From Dactylosporangium sp040605635 (lineage in GTDB: Bacteria > Actinomycetota > Actinomycetes > Mycobacteriales > Micromonosporaceae): a stretch of 64,000 nucleotides of DNA. Below are positions 32,101 to 61,904 of the stretch, one piece after another (within the stretch, counting starts at the first letter, position 1; each line of letters begins with the position of its first letter). Both the position numbers and the translations under genes were made by a program. The stretch is from NCBI RefSeq assembly GCF_040605635.1, contig NZ_JBEXDG010000039.1:34868-98867 (forward strand). The letters are read 5' to 3'. The notes below the pieces were generated by a model, which saw only the letters and a list, made by a program, of their open reading frames with translations, searched no databases and had not been told where the DNA came from.

Positions 32101-33804
32101 ACGCTCGACGGCACCTGGCTGGTCCTCGCGGCGACCGACGACACCGCCGTCGCCGGTGCCCTCAAGGTCGCCGGCGCCGACGTGCGCGCGGTCGTCGTGC
32201 CCACCGCCGCCGACCGCGACGTGCTCGCCGCGGACCTTCGCACGTACATCGGGACCGGCCCGATCAAGGGCGTCGTCGCGCTACCCGCCGACGCCGCCGA
32301 GGCACTCACGATCGTGCAGGCCCTCGCCGGTGTCGACGCGCCCCTGTGGTGCCTGACCCGCGATGCGGTCACCGACCCGGCCCAGCGCGCCGTGTGGGGT
32401 CTCGGCCGGATCGTCGCCCTGGAACACCCCGCCCGGTGGGGTGGCCTCGTCGACATCAGCGACACCGACCTGGTGCTGCTCCCCGGCCTCCTGGGCGGCA
32501 CCGAGGACCAGGTCCGGGTCCGGTCCGGCACGGCCTACGGCCGGCGTCTCGCAAAGGCCGCCGCGGCGCCAGGGTGGCGTCCGTCGGGGACGGTCCTGGT
32601 CACCGGCGGCACCGGCGCGCTCGGCGTGCACGTCGCCCGGTGGCTCGCCGCGGAAGGCGCGTCCAGGATCGTCCTGGTCAGCCGGCGCGGCCCGGGCGCC
32701 CCCGGTGCGGCGTCGCTCGACATCCCCGGCGTCGAGGTCGTGGCCGCCGACATCGCCCAGCCGGGTGTGGCGGCCGACCTCGTGCAGCGGTTCGCGCCGA
32801 CAGCCGTGGTCCACGCGGCGGGCGTCGTCGACGACGGTGTCATCGACAGCCTGACCCCGGAGCGGATCGCCGCGGTCACGGCGGCAAAGGTCGACGGTGC
32901 CCGCCACCTGGACGCCGCGACCCGGGACGTGTCGCTGGACGCGTTCGTCATGTTCTCGTCGTTCGCGGGGTCGGTCGGGTCGGCGGGGCAGGGCAACTAC
33001 GCCGCCGCGAACGCCGCGCTCGACGCGATCGCCGAGCAGCGGCACGCCGCAGGGCTCCCGGCGGTCTCGGTCGCCTGGGGGCCGTGGGCGGGTGACGGCA
33101 TGGCCGGGGACCTCGGCGACCGGCACCGCCGCGGCGGCGTCCGCCCGATGCACCCGGCCACCGCCGTCACCGCCCTCGGCCGGACCGGCAGCCACGCCAC
33201 GGTCGTCGTCGCCGACGTCGACTGGGACTCGTTCGGGCCCGCGTTCAGGACCACGCGGCCCGCGCCGCTCATCGACGGGCTCCACGCACCGTCCGTACAC
33301 GAGGAACCCACGCGACACGAAGACCTGGCCGGCATGCTCGACCTCGTGCGGCAGCAGGCAGCCGCCGTCCTCGGGCACAGCGGCGCCGAACTCGTCGCCC
33401 CCGAGCAGGCGTTCCGGGACCTCGGGTTCGACTCCCTGACCGCCGTCGAGTTCCGCAACGGCCTCGCCGCCCGGACCGGGCTGAAGGTGCCCGCCACCGC
33501 CGTCTTCGACTACCCGACACCGGCGGCGCTCGCCGCGCACCTGTTCGGCGAGGCGACCGGTGGGGCACCGGAAAACCCCCAGCTACCGATCCTCGCGGAC
33601 CTCGACAAGGTCGAGGCCCTGATTTCGGTGATTTCCCCAGAGGATGATCTGCACGCTGCCGTCCGTACCCGCCTGCATGTGATGCTTTCGAAGCTCGACA
33701 AGGCGCGCACAGCAGAATCAGAATCGGCCACCTCTCTGCAATTCGATGCGGCGACGGACGATGAGCTCTTCTCGTTCATTCACGAGGAACTCGGTCGGTC
33801 ATGA
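20113..33804 (+). CDS. Modular type I PKS, three extension modules (PKS2: M4-M6)
   Basis: 4563 aa. The start is the ATG at 20113, with AGAAAGG about 7 nt upstream. Order: docking helix 1-32 (MNEDKLREYL...); KS 33-, AT 556-, DH 887-, KR 1358-, ACP 1634-; KS 1724-, AT 2227-, KR 2769-, ACP 3024-; KS 3115-, AT 3617-, KR 4159-, ACP 4407-; C-terminal docking region 4490-4563 ending DDELFSFIHEELG. All catalytic residues I could check are present. Codon use changes in the last 220 bp (33585-33804), which use many AT-ended codons unlike the body of the gene. Predicted additions: one alkene that conjugates with that of module 3, then two hydroxyl units. Confidence 0.96.
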   Translation: MNEDKLREYLRRVTVDLHRTRERLKDVEEQQQEPIAIVAMSCRYPGGVQTPEDLWQLVADGRDAIGPFPGNRGWDLDNLFHPDPDHRGTSYGSEGGFLYDADRFDPAPFGVSPREALGMDPQQRLLLETAWEAFERAGLDAGTLRGSRTGVFVGVMYNDYGARLREIPEGMEGYVGNGSSPSIASGRIAYTFGLEGPAVTVDTACSSSLVALHLAATALRRGECSLALAGGVTVMSTPNTFIGFSRQRGLSVDGRCKSFSDDANGTGWGEGAGLLLVERLSDARRNGHRVLGLLRGSAVNQDGASSGLTAPNGPAQQRVIRAALASADLAPSDVDVVEAHGTGTTLGDPIEAQALISAYGRDRETPLWLGSVKSNLGHTQAASGVAGVIKMVLAMQHGQLPRTLHVTEPSTHVDWSDGTVRLLTSAQPWPAVERPRRAGVSSFGVSGTNAHVIIEQAPLPDPSSADAPASVSSPPVVPWLLSGRTPATVPAQARHLAAALDAAPDLDPADVAFTLATARTTTEHRAVVLGTDRSSLRTALTADDVVRGVVTPGRSAMLFTGQGAQWSGMGRGLYASFPVFAEAYDEVCAHIEGLREVEGAELDETRWTQPALFAVEVAVYRLLESWGLEPDHLLGHSIGELAAAHVAGVWSLDDACKVVEARGRLMQALPAGGAMVAIQAAEDDVRAVLVDGAEIAAVNGPDAVVVSGDEAAVEAVAAHFEKTKRLRVSHAFHSARMDGMLDAFRDVLRTVTFNPPAIPIAVTSAGDVTDPEYWVQQVRGTVRFADAAGSLKAKGVTRFLEVGPDGVLSALVDGVPAMRKGRDEALTLMTAVARMHVTGWSPDWRTVIGDRDLVDLPTYAFRRDRFWLDDPAARTDADAVGLLPVDHPLLGAALGLADGGGFVFTSRLSLRDQPWLRDHVIHGVPLVPATAFVDLAVRAGEMLDCGHLGELAVETPLALPDPGAVHLQVTVGAPDDTGSRPVAVFSRTAGTAGTAGTADGSADWTRHATGRLQPGHRWDTADLTEWPPPGATPVPADGLYDTLADAGLGYGPAFQGVRAVWRRAGDLFAEVSLAETARDDVARFGVHPALLDAVLHTLGLAERAGGGTQLPFAFRGVSLRTSGAVTVRARLTLTGATTAAIEVADQTGRPVASIEALDLRPVTAGQLAATRTTDLFRLDLVPATVTGGHRHRYAVLGPDPLGIAAALAASGAAADVYDDLAALRAAGTAPGRVVATIDGGGDAAAAVHGRTAAALALVQGWLADPPAGATLRLVVPASGPDAVASAAVAGLIRSADAEHPGTFGVVEVAEQGVALAAAVALDEPAAVVRGDAVLVPRLARAGAAPADAAPAATFGGDGTVLVTGGLGGLGAHVARHLVTAHGVRHLLLIGRRGLGTDGAAALRDELAGHGATVTVAACDVADRAAVAALLAAVPAEHPVTGVVHTAGIADDAVVTDLTAERVAAILRPKADGALHLHELTRDLDLTAFVLYSSLAGIVGGAAQAGYAAANSVLDALAAQRRAEGLPALSLAWGLWDTASGITAHLDDADRQRLARNGVAPLPVADALALFDAACAAPAGLAVPARLRPDALRAATVPAVLSGLTGATARREAHDDDSLRRRLSRMPDDDRIPALLRLVRLEAATVLGHTTGDDVDPHRGFLDAGFDSLMALELRNRLAAATGLTLPATVLFDHPAPLAMARHLLGELHLGTVAAAAPAVAVPADEPVAIVAMSCRYPGGVQTPEDLWRLVADGTDAVGPFPDDRGWPVDRLYHPDPDHRGTSYAREGGFLYDAAAFDADFFGMSPREALATDPQQRLLLESSWELLERAGLDPVALRGTPTGVFVGLMYSDYAARVHEVPDGLEGHLGNGSAPSVASGRVAYTFGFEGPAVTIDTACSSSLVALHLAAQALRRGECGLALAGGVTVMSTPGTFVGFSRQRGLAPDGRCKAFSDDADGTGWGEGVGLLLLERLSDAVANGHPVLAVVRGSAVNQDGASSGLTAPNGPAQQRVIRAALAAADLAPSDVDAVEAHGTGTTLGDPIEAQALIAAYGRDRRAPLWLGSVKSNLGHTQAASGVAGVIKMVLAMRHGQLPRTLHVTEPSSHVDWSSGAVEILTDARPWPSTDRPRRAGVSSFGISGTNAHVIVEEPPAANVVAGERVALPVAPLPLSARTPEALEALVARLREGSGDPVDVGYSLATGRSGFEHRAVLVGDAVVRGRVCEGMSAMLFTGQGAQWSGMGRGLYQAFPVYKTAYDEVCAHIDGLADIEGDLLDETQWTQPALFAVEVAVYWLLESWGLKPDFLLGHSIGELAAAHVAGVWSLEDACKVVEARGRLMQALPRGGAMVAVQASEADVRAVLVDGAEIAAVNGPDAVVVSGDEEAVLTVAARFEKTRRLRVSHAFHSARMDGMLDAFRDVLSTVTFSPAAIPVVTTSTGDVTDPEYWVQQVRGTVRFADAVDTVKAKGVTRFLEVGPDGVLSAMVDGIPAMRKGRDEPGTLMTAVAQAHVVGWSPDWARLFKGAHRVDVPTYAFQRQRYWLDAGAPVQSEADARFWTAVEAGDLSGLTAQLGLDDGALDFVAPALASWRHRSRQESTMDGCLYRETWKPLPVAAATELTGTWLLVVPDGGADDVHEALTAAGATVRTLTVPGDVATAGGDLAGVVSLLPDVTGTLLLVQALGAAGVTAPLWCVTRDAATDPAQRAVWGLGRVVALEHPDRWGGLVDVDDTGVALLPGVFGGAEDQIRIRSGKVYGRRLARAVATRGWRPTGTVLVTGGTGALGIHVARWLAAEGASRIVLVSRRGPDAPGAASLDIPGAEVVAADIADAAAVADLIGRYAPNAVIHAAGVLDDGTVDGLTPERVAAVMAAKVDGARHLDAATRDLDLDAFVLFSSFAGSVGSAGQGNYAAANAALDAIAERRRAAGLPAVSIAWGPWAGDGMAGDLGDRHRRGGVRPMSPAAAVTVLGKVGGDATVAVADIDWDTFGPAFAAGRPAPLLDGLAPAAAAPVRRRRFADLPADELAGHLLDVVRRHAATVLGHTGTAAIRRDRAFRELGFDSLTAVEFRNALTADTGVALPTTVVFDHPTPEALAGLLLSHFTGATADQAVHAAAVPVDEPVAIVAMAGRFPGADTVEALWTLLAEGRDGVREFPADRGWDLGSLFDPDPDRTGTSYARVGAFLQDVAGFDAGFFGISPREALAMDPQQRLLLETAWETFERAGIDPATLRGSATGVFIGTNGQDYPTILAAAEENVEGYLGTGNAASVASGRLSYTFGLEGPAVTVDTACSASLVALHLAAQALRRGECGLALAGGATVMSTPGAFVEFSRQRGLAADGHCKAFSDDADGTGWGEGVGLLLVERLSDAVANGHPILAVVRGSAVNQDGASNGLTAPNGPSQQRVIRAALAAADLQPSDVDAVEAHGTGTSLGDPIEAQALLATYGQDRATPLWLGSVKSNLGHTQAAAGVAGIMKMVLALRHQTLPRTLHVTAPSSHVDWTGGAVEILTEPRPWPSGERPRRAGVSSFGISGTNAHVILEEPPAANVVTGERVALPVVPWPLSARTPEALDTQVARLRGGSGDPVDVGYSLATGRSAFEYRAVLLGDVPVRGRVRDGGSAMLFTGQGAQWSGMGRGLHAAFPVFAAAYDEVCAHIEGLRDVEGAELDETRWTQPALFAVEVAVYRLLESWGLKPDFLLGHSIGELAAAHVAGVWSLADACRVVEARGRLMQALPAGGAMVAVQASEADVRAVLVDGAEIAAVNGPDAVVVSGDEVAVDATAAQFEKAKRLRVSHAFHSARMDGMLDAFRQVLGTVTFNSPAIPIVTTSTGDVTDPEYWVRQVRGTVRFADAASSLTAKGVTRFLEVGPDGVLSAMVDGVPAMRKGRDEPGTLMAAVAQAHVTGWSPDWARLLEGGRRVDLPTYAFQRQRFWPTARPVTQPDTEFWAAVESGDLGDLLGIDAGALGEVVPALTQWRQRRQSAVDGWLYHDTWTALPRHETTLDGTWLVLAATDDTAVAGALKVAGADVRAVVVPTAADRDVLAADLRTYIGTGPIKGVVALPADAAEALTIVQALAGVDAPLWCLTRDAVTDPAQRAVWGLGRIVALEHPARWGGLVDISDTDLVLLPGLLGGTEDQVRVRSGTAYGRRLAKAAAAPGWRPSGTVLVTGGTGALGVHVARWLAAEGASRIVLVSRRGPGAPGAASLDIPGVEVVAADIAQPGVAADLVQRFAPTAVVHAAGVVDDGVIDSLTPERIAAVTAAKVDGARHLDAATRDVSLDAFVMFSSFAGSVGSAGQGNYAAANAALDAIAEQRHAAGLPAVSVAWGPWAGDGMAGDLGDRHRRGGVRPMHPATAVTALGRTGSHATVVVADVDWDSFGPAFRTTRPAPLIDGLHAPSVHEEPTRHEDLAGMLDLVRQQAAAVLGHSGAELVAPEQAFRDLGFDSLTAVEFRNGLAARTGLKVPATAVFDYPTPAALAAHLFGEATGGAPENPQLPILADLDKVEALISVISPEDDLHAAVRTRLHVMLSKLDKARTAESESATSLQFDAATDDELFSFIHEELGRS
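20209..25235 (+). other. PKS module 4: KS-AT(malonyl)-DH-KR-ACP
   Basis: KS 20209-21486 has its Cys at 20725. AT 21778-22714 is malonyl-type (HAFH). DH 22771-23600 has an intact HxxxGxxxxP (DHVIHGVPLVP), YGPAFQ and LLDAVLH. KR 24184-24820 has ADD at the LDD site and YAAAN, taken as B-type. ACP 25012-25235 has its Ser at 25111 in AGFDSL. The segment between DH and KR is the KR structural subdomain, not an ER. With module 3 this makes a conjugated diene. Confidence 0.92.
23074..23100 (+). repeat. Triplicated 9-bp repeat in the module 4 DH
   Basis: ACCGCCGGG occurs three times in a row, encoding Thr-Ala-Gly three times in a surface loop of the DH, followed by a diverged fourth unit. Likely replication slippage, in frame. 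Confidence 0.75.
25282..29410 (+). other. PKS module 5: KS-AT(malonyl)-KR(short, B-type)-ACP
   Basis: KS 25282-26560 has its Cys at 25801. AT 26791-27730 is malonyl-type. KR 28417-29010 has LDD and an intact YAAAN. However, the stretch after the NADPH-binding SRRGPDAPGA runs straight into DIPGAEVVAADI, lacking the helix of about ten residues that other KRs of this cluster have there. ACP 29182-29410 has its Ser at 29284. A D-configured hydroxyl is predicted if the shortened KR is active. Confidence 0.9.
29455..33550 (+). other. PKS module 6: KS-AT(malonyl)-KR(short, B-type)-ACP
   Basis: KS 29455-30740 starts VAMAGRFPG (the usual Cys is Gly) and has its Cys nucleophile at 29971 in DTACSASL. 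AT 30961-31890 is malonyl-type. KR 32587-33190 has VDD, YAAAN and the same internal deletion as modules 5 and 7. ACP 33331-33550 has its Ser at 33433. Very similar to module 7, which begins the next protein. Confidence 0.9.
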
Positions 33805-33834
33805 GGTGAGCCCGGGGCGACGGGTGGGGTTGTC

Positions 33835-57896
<24,062 letters not shown>

Positions 57897-57900
<4 letters not shown>

Positions 57901-58655
57901 GCATGACCACGACCACCAGCGACCTGTGGGTGCGCCGGTACCATCCGCGCCCCGACGCCCCGGTGCGGCTGGTGTGCTTCCCGCACGCCGGCAGCTCCGC
58001 GCCGTACTACGTGCCCGTCGCCGCCGGTGCCGGACCCGGCGTCGACGTGCTGTCGATCCAGTACCCGGGCCGGCAGGAGCGGCGGCCCGAGCCGCTCGTC
58101 GACGACCTCGACGTGCTCGCCGAGCAGTGCACCGAGGCGATCCTGCCGTGGCTGGACCGGCCGTTCGCGCTCTTCGGGCACAGCATGGGCGCCACCGTCG
58201 CGTTCGAGGTCGCCCGCCGGCTCACCGCCCGGTCGCGGGAGCCCCTGCACCTGTTCGTGTCCGGCCGCCGTGCCCCGTCGCGGCTGCGCGACGAGCACGT
58301 CCACCGCCGCGACGACGCCGGCATCATCGCCGAGATGAAGTCCCTCAGCGGGACCGACACCCGGGTCTTCGACGACGAGGACCTGGTGCAGATGCTGCTG
58401 CCGATCGTCCGCAACGACTACAAGGCCGCCGAGACGTACGTGTACAAGGACGGCGAGCCGTTGCGCTGCCCGGTGACGGCGTTCACCGGGCACGACGACC
58501 CGAAGGTCAGCGTCGAGGAGGCCGACGCCTGGCGCGAGCACACGACCGGGCCGGCGGTGCTGCACGTGTACGACGGCGGCCACTTCTTCCTCACCAAACA
58601 CCAGGCAGCCGTCCTCGCCGTCATCAGCGGGTCGCTCACACCCGCCGTCGTGTAG
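57897..58655 (+). CDS. Type II thioesterase (editing)
   Basis: A 252-aa alpha/beta hydrolase. Its start overlaps the PKS3 stop (ATGA), with a second ATG two codons later. GHSMG holds Ser96, GHDDPKV holds the acid (D200/D201) and GGHFFL holds His229. The CFPHAGSSA and PGRQER segments are hallmarks of RifR/TEII proteins. It hydrolyses stalled or wrongly decarboxylated acyl groups from the carrier proteins of the adjacent PKS/NRPS in the cytosol. Translational coupling to the last PKS gene fits that job. Confidence 0.93.
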
Positions 58656-58666
58656 TAGGAGCCGTC

Positions 58667-59920
58667 ATGCGGGTGCTGTTCGTCACGCTGCCTGAGAAGT
58701 CCCACCTGTTCTGCATGACGCCGATGGCGTGGGCGATGCGCGCCGCCGGTCACGAGGTGCGCGTCGCCAGCTCGCCGGCGTTCACCGACGTCATCGCCCG
58801 CACCGGCATGACCGCCGTCGGTGTCGGCGACGACAGCAACATCAGCTCCGCGATGGCGCAGCACCGCGAGTCGCAGGAGGTCGAGTCCGTCGACTGGAGC
58901 GAGCTCGACCCGGCGAAGCTCACCTGGGAGCGGGAGCTCGAACGGGCCCAGATGGGCGCCTGGGGCTTCGCCTACTACAACGAGCCGATGATCGGCGACC
59001 TCGTCGCGTTCGCCCGTCACTGGCGACCCGACCTCGTCGTGTGGGATCCGCTCACGTACGCCGGTGGGCTCGCCGCCGGGGCCGTGGGCGCCGCGCACGT
59101 GCGGTCCATGTGTTTCGCCGACGTCTGGGCGATGAAGCGGCAGTTGTTCACCAAGCTCCGCGACGAGCAGCCCGAGGACCGGCGCGAGGACCCGATGGCC
59201 GACTGGCTCGGCGGGCACGCCGAGAAGCTCGGCGGCGCGTTCAGCGAAGAGCTCATCACCGGCCAGCTGACCCTGGACCCGCTGCCGGACCGGCTGTCGG
59301 TGCCGTCCGACGTCCGGCGCGTCCCGGTGCGGTTCGTGCCCTACAACGGCCCGGCCGTCGTGCCCGGCTGGCTCGCCGAACCGCCCGCCCGGCCCCGCGT
59401 CTGCCTGAGCCTCGGCGCGGCCAACACCGAACGGTACGGCGGCGACTACGTGTCGAAGGCCGCGATCCTCGACGCGTTGTCGGACCTCGACGTCGAGGTC
59501 GTCGCGGCGCTCCTGCCCGAACAGGTGCGGGAGCTCGGCACGGTGCCGGACAACGCCCGGGTGGTGCAGTCGGTGCCGCTGCACGCGCTGCTGCCCAGCT
59601 GCGCCGCCCTCATCCACCACGGCGGCTTCGGCAGCTACGCCACCGCACTCGTGCACGGCGTGCCGCAGCTGTTCGTCTCCACCCCGGTCGCCGACCAGAC
59701 CCTGCGCGGCAGCGGCCTGCAGGACGCCGGCGCGGGCCTGTACCTGCCGCACGACCAGGCCGGGCCGCAGGAGATCCGCGACGCGGTGGCCCGTCTGGTG
59801 TCCGAGGACGGCTACGCCCGCAACGCCGCGACGCTGCGGGACGAGGCGTTGCAGCGTCCCGCCCCGTCCCAGGTCGTCGCGGAGCTCGAACGGTTCACCG
59901 CGTCGCGCGCCGCCTGTTGA
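58667..59920 (+). CDS. EryCIII/DesVII-like macrolide glycosyltransferase
   Basis: 417 aa. The start is the ATG at 58667, with AGGAG (58657-58661) 5 nt upstream. The N-terminus RVLFVTLPEKSHLFCMTPMAW and the HHGGFGSYATALVHGVPQL block near the C-terminus are typical of the activator-dependent deoxysugar glycosyltransferases EryCIII, DesVII and TylM2. These transfer TDP-deoxysugars to the aglycone and usually need a P450-like helper (EryCII, DesVIII), which is not in this window. It differs in type from the MGT enzymes at 2-748 and 61901-63076, so the product may carry more than one sugar. Family is firm; sugar and site are unknown. Confidence 0.9.
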   Translation: MRVLFVTLPEKSHLFCMTPMAWAMRAAGHEVRVASSPAFTDVIARTGMTAVGVGDDSNISSAMAQHRESQEVESVDWSELDPAKLTWERELERAQMGAWGFAYYNEPMIGDLVAFARHWRPDLVVWDPLTYAGGLAAGAVGAAHVRSMCFADVWAMKRQLFTKLRDEQPEDRREDPMADWLGGHAEKLGGAFSEELITGQLTLDPLPDRLSVPSDVRRVPVRFVPYNGPAVVPGWLAEPPARPRVCLSLGAANTERYGGDYVSKAAILDALSDLDVEVVAALLPEQVRELGTVPDNARVVQSVPLHALLPSCAALIHHGGFGSYATALVHGVPQLFVSTPVADQTLRGSGLQDAGAGLYLPHDQAGPQEIRDAVARLVSEDGYARNAATLRDEALQRPAPSQVVAELERFTASRAAC

Positions 59921-59953
59921 GACGCCGTCCCGACCCCATCGAGAGGAGCCGCC

Positions 59954-60895
59954 GTGAGCCTCGCGTTCATCCTCGGCCAGAAGAACCTGACCTACGACCC
60001 GACCGGCCTCATCGGACTGTACGAGCAGCACGAGGCCGTCCGGGTCGCCTATGAGCGGGCGGCGGAATGGACCGGCCTCGACGTCGGCCTGCTGCTGCGC
60101 ACCGTCGAGGACGACACGCAGCGCTCCCGGACCACGTCCGTCGGGCTCGCCGCGGCCATGCTCGGCATCGCCGACCTCCTCGGCGAGCACGGCATCCAAC
60201 CGGCGATGGTCGGCGGGATCAGCCTCGGCGCCATGGTGTCCGGCGCACTGTCCGGCGCGGTGCCCCGGCAGGACGTCATCGGGCTGCTCGGCCACACCGA
60301 CGGCGACCAGCGCCCCGACCGTCCCGAGCTGCCGGAGGGCTGCGTCGCCGCCGTCCTGCCGCTCGGGCAGACCTACGAGTCGTTCTACGGCACCCGGCCC
60401 GGCATCTGGTTCGGCGGCGACTTCGGCATGCACACCAGCGGCGCGTTCCGGATGCTGCTGCTCAGCGGCTACCGCGAGGCCCTGGACCAGCTCGCGACAG
60501 GCTACCCGCCGGAGTACTTCGTGTTCAGCGACGAGACCGTCGCGGTGCACAGCCCGCTGCGCTTCCGCGCCCGCGACGTCCTGACCCGCATCGCCGCCGA
60601 CATCGCGTTCACCGACCCGACGACGCCGATGTGCTCGTCACTGGAGCCGCGCGTGCTGCACAGCGCCGACCAGGTCCGCAGCGAGTTCAGCCGCAACGTC
60701 GTCGAGCCGATCCGGGCCGACCACCTCACCGGGCAGATGCGCCGGCTCGGCGCCCGGCTCGGCGTCATCCTCGGCCCCACCCTGCCCCGCGACGGGTTCG
60801 AGTTCCCGTTCCCCGTCGTCTACGTCGACTCCCCGGACGACATCGGCCAGGTCGTGGCCGCGGTCCGCGAGCACGACGTGCTCCTGCCCACGTGA
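59954..60895 (+). CDS. Discrete acyltransferase-fold protein 1 (FabD/AT superfamily, atypical)
   Basis: 313 aa. The start is the GTG at 59954, with GAGAGGAG (59941-59948) 5 nt upstream. Its outline follows FabD: an elbow GISLG with Ser90 in the position of GHSLG, and VAVHSPL with His199 in the place of the catalytic His, followed by a FabD-like C-terminal half. It differs from malonyltransferases in that the opening FPGQGxQ loop is reduced to LGQKN, the His before the Ser is Ile, and no Arg is seen in the segment that normally binds the malonyl carboxylate. Known discrete ATs with such changes act on non-carboxylated acyl groups (VinK) or hydrolyse them (trans-AT editing enzymes). A paralogue follows 25 bp downstream. 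Function here is inferred. Confidence 0.75.
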   Translation: MSLAFILGQKNLTYDPTGLIGLYEQHEAVRVAYERAAEWTGLDVGLLLRTVEDDTQRSRTTSVGLAAAMLGIADLLGEHGIQPAMVGGISLGAMVSGALSGAVPRQDVIGLLGHTDGDQRPDRPELPEGCVAAVLPLGQTYESFYGTRPGIWFGGDFGMHTSGAFRMLLLSGYREALDQLATGYPPEYFVFSDETVAVHSPLRFRARDVLTRIAADIAFTDPTTPMCSSLEPRVLHSADQVRSEFSRNVVEPIRADHLTGQMRRLGARLGVILGPTLPRDGFEFPFPVVYVDSPDDIGQVVAAVREHDVLLPT

Positions 60896-60920
60896 CCCAC
60901 CTCGGAAGAAGGCTGCCATC

Positions 60921-61904
60921 ATGAGCCTCGCGTTCATCTTCGGAACGAACCTGCTCAACTACGACCCGCGCGGCATCATGGAGTTCCACGCGGCCAACCC
61001 CGCCATGCAGAAGGTCTACGACAACGTCAGCGCCTGGACCGGACTGGACCTCGACCTGCTGCTGCGCCGCCGCGACGACGACCAGGACGACATGGAGGCG
61101 CGGTCCCGGCACGGCTCGGTCGCCCTCGCCGCCGCCATGGTCGGCATCCACGACGTCCTCGCCACCCAGGGCATCCATCCGGCCGCCGTCGGCGGGCTCA
61201 GCCTCGGCTCGATGGTCAGCTCGTCCCTCGCCGGGGCGCTGCCCCGCAAGGACCTGTTCGACCTGCTGATGCGGATGGACCACGTCGGCCCCCGCGACCC
61301 CGGCGGCCCCGCCGAAGGCGTCGCCGTCGCGTTCCTGCCCGTCGACCAGGACGAGGCCCTGCTCATCGAGCCGAAACGCGACGGGGTCTGGCTCGCCGGC
61401 GACTTCGGCACCCACCCCACCGGCACGTTCCGCATCCTGCTGCTCAGCGGCTACCGCGAGGCGCTCGAAGCCCTCGCCGCGGAGTACACCGCGTCCGGCG
61501 GGCTCGGGCAGGTCCAGATGCAGGAGGCCAACTCGGTGGCGGTACACACGCCGCTGCGACAGGCGGTCGCCGACTCCATCGCCGCCATCGCCCCCGGCGC
61601 CGGCCTCGGCACCCCGGTGCTGCCGCTGTGCTCCTCGCTGGAGCCGCGCACCCTGACCAGCGCGGCCGAGGTCGCCGACATGTTCAGCCGCAACGCCGTC
61701 GAGACGATCCGCATCGACGACATGAGCGCCGAGATGCACCGGCACAAGACCCGTGTCGGTCTGGTCCTCGGCCCGTCGCTGCCGCGCGGCTGGATCGGTT
61801 TCCCGTTCCCCGTCGTGCACGTCGAGTCGCCCGCCGACCTGCCCGAGGTCATGGCGGCCATCTTCGACAACGGCGTCGTCCTGCCCCCGCGGCGGGTGTC
61901 ATGA
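60921..61904 (+). CDS. Discrete acyltransferase-fold protein 2 (FabD/AT superfamily, atypical)
   Basis: 327 aa. The start is the ATG at 60921, with GAAGAAGG (60905-60912) upstream. It is a paralogue of the preceding gene: both begin MSLAFI, share a WTGLD segment, and have GLSLG (Ser94), LLLSGYREAL, VAVHTPL (His209) and CSSLEPR. The N-terminal oxyanion loop is further degraded (FGTNLLNYD, no GQGxQ). An Arg-containing LLMRMD lies near the carboxylate-binding region, but off register by my alignment. A Ser-His dyad and acyl transfer or hydrolysis remain plausible; the two may act together or on different carriers. The stop overlaps the start of the next glycosyltransferase (ATGA, 61901-61904). 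Confidence 0.75.
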   Translation: MSLAFIFGTNLLNYDPRGIMEFHAANPAMQKVYDNVSAWTGLDLDLLLRRRDDDQDDMEARSRHGSVALAAAMVGIHDVLATQGIHPAAVGGLSLGSMVSSSLAGALPRKDLFDLLMRMDHVGPRDPGGPAEGVAVAFLPVDQDEALLIEPKRDGVWLAGDFGTHPTGTFRILLLSGYREALEALAAEYTASGGLGQVQMQEANSVAVHTPLRQAVADSIAAIAPGAGLGTPVLPLCSSLEPRTLTSAAEVADMFSRNAVETIRIDDMSAEMHRHKTRVGLVLGPSLPRGWIGFPFPVVHVESPADLPEVMAAIFDNGVVLPPRRVS

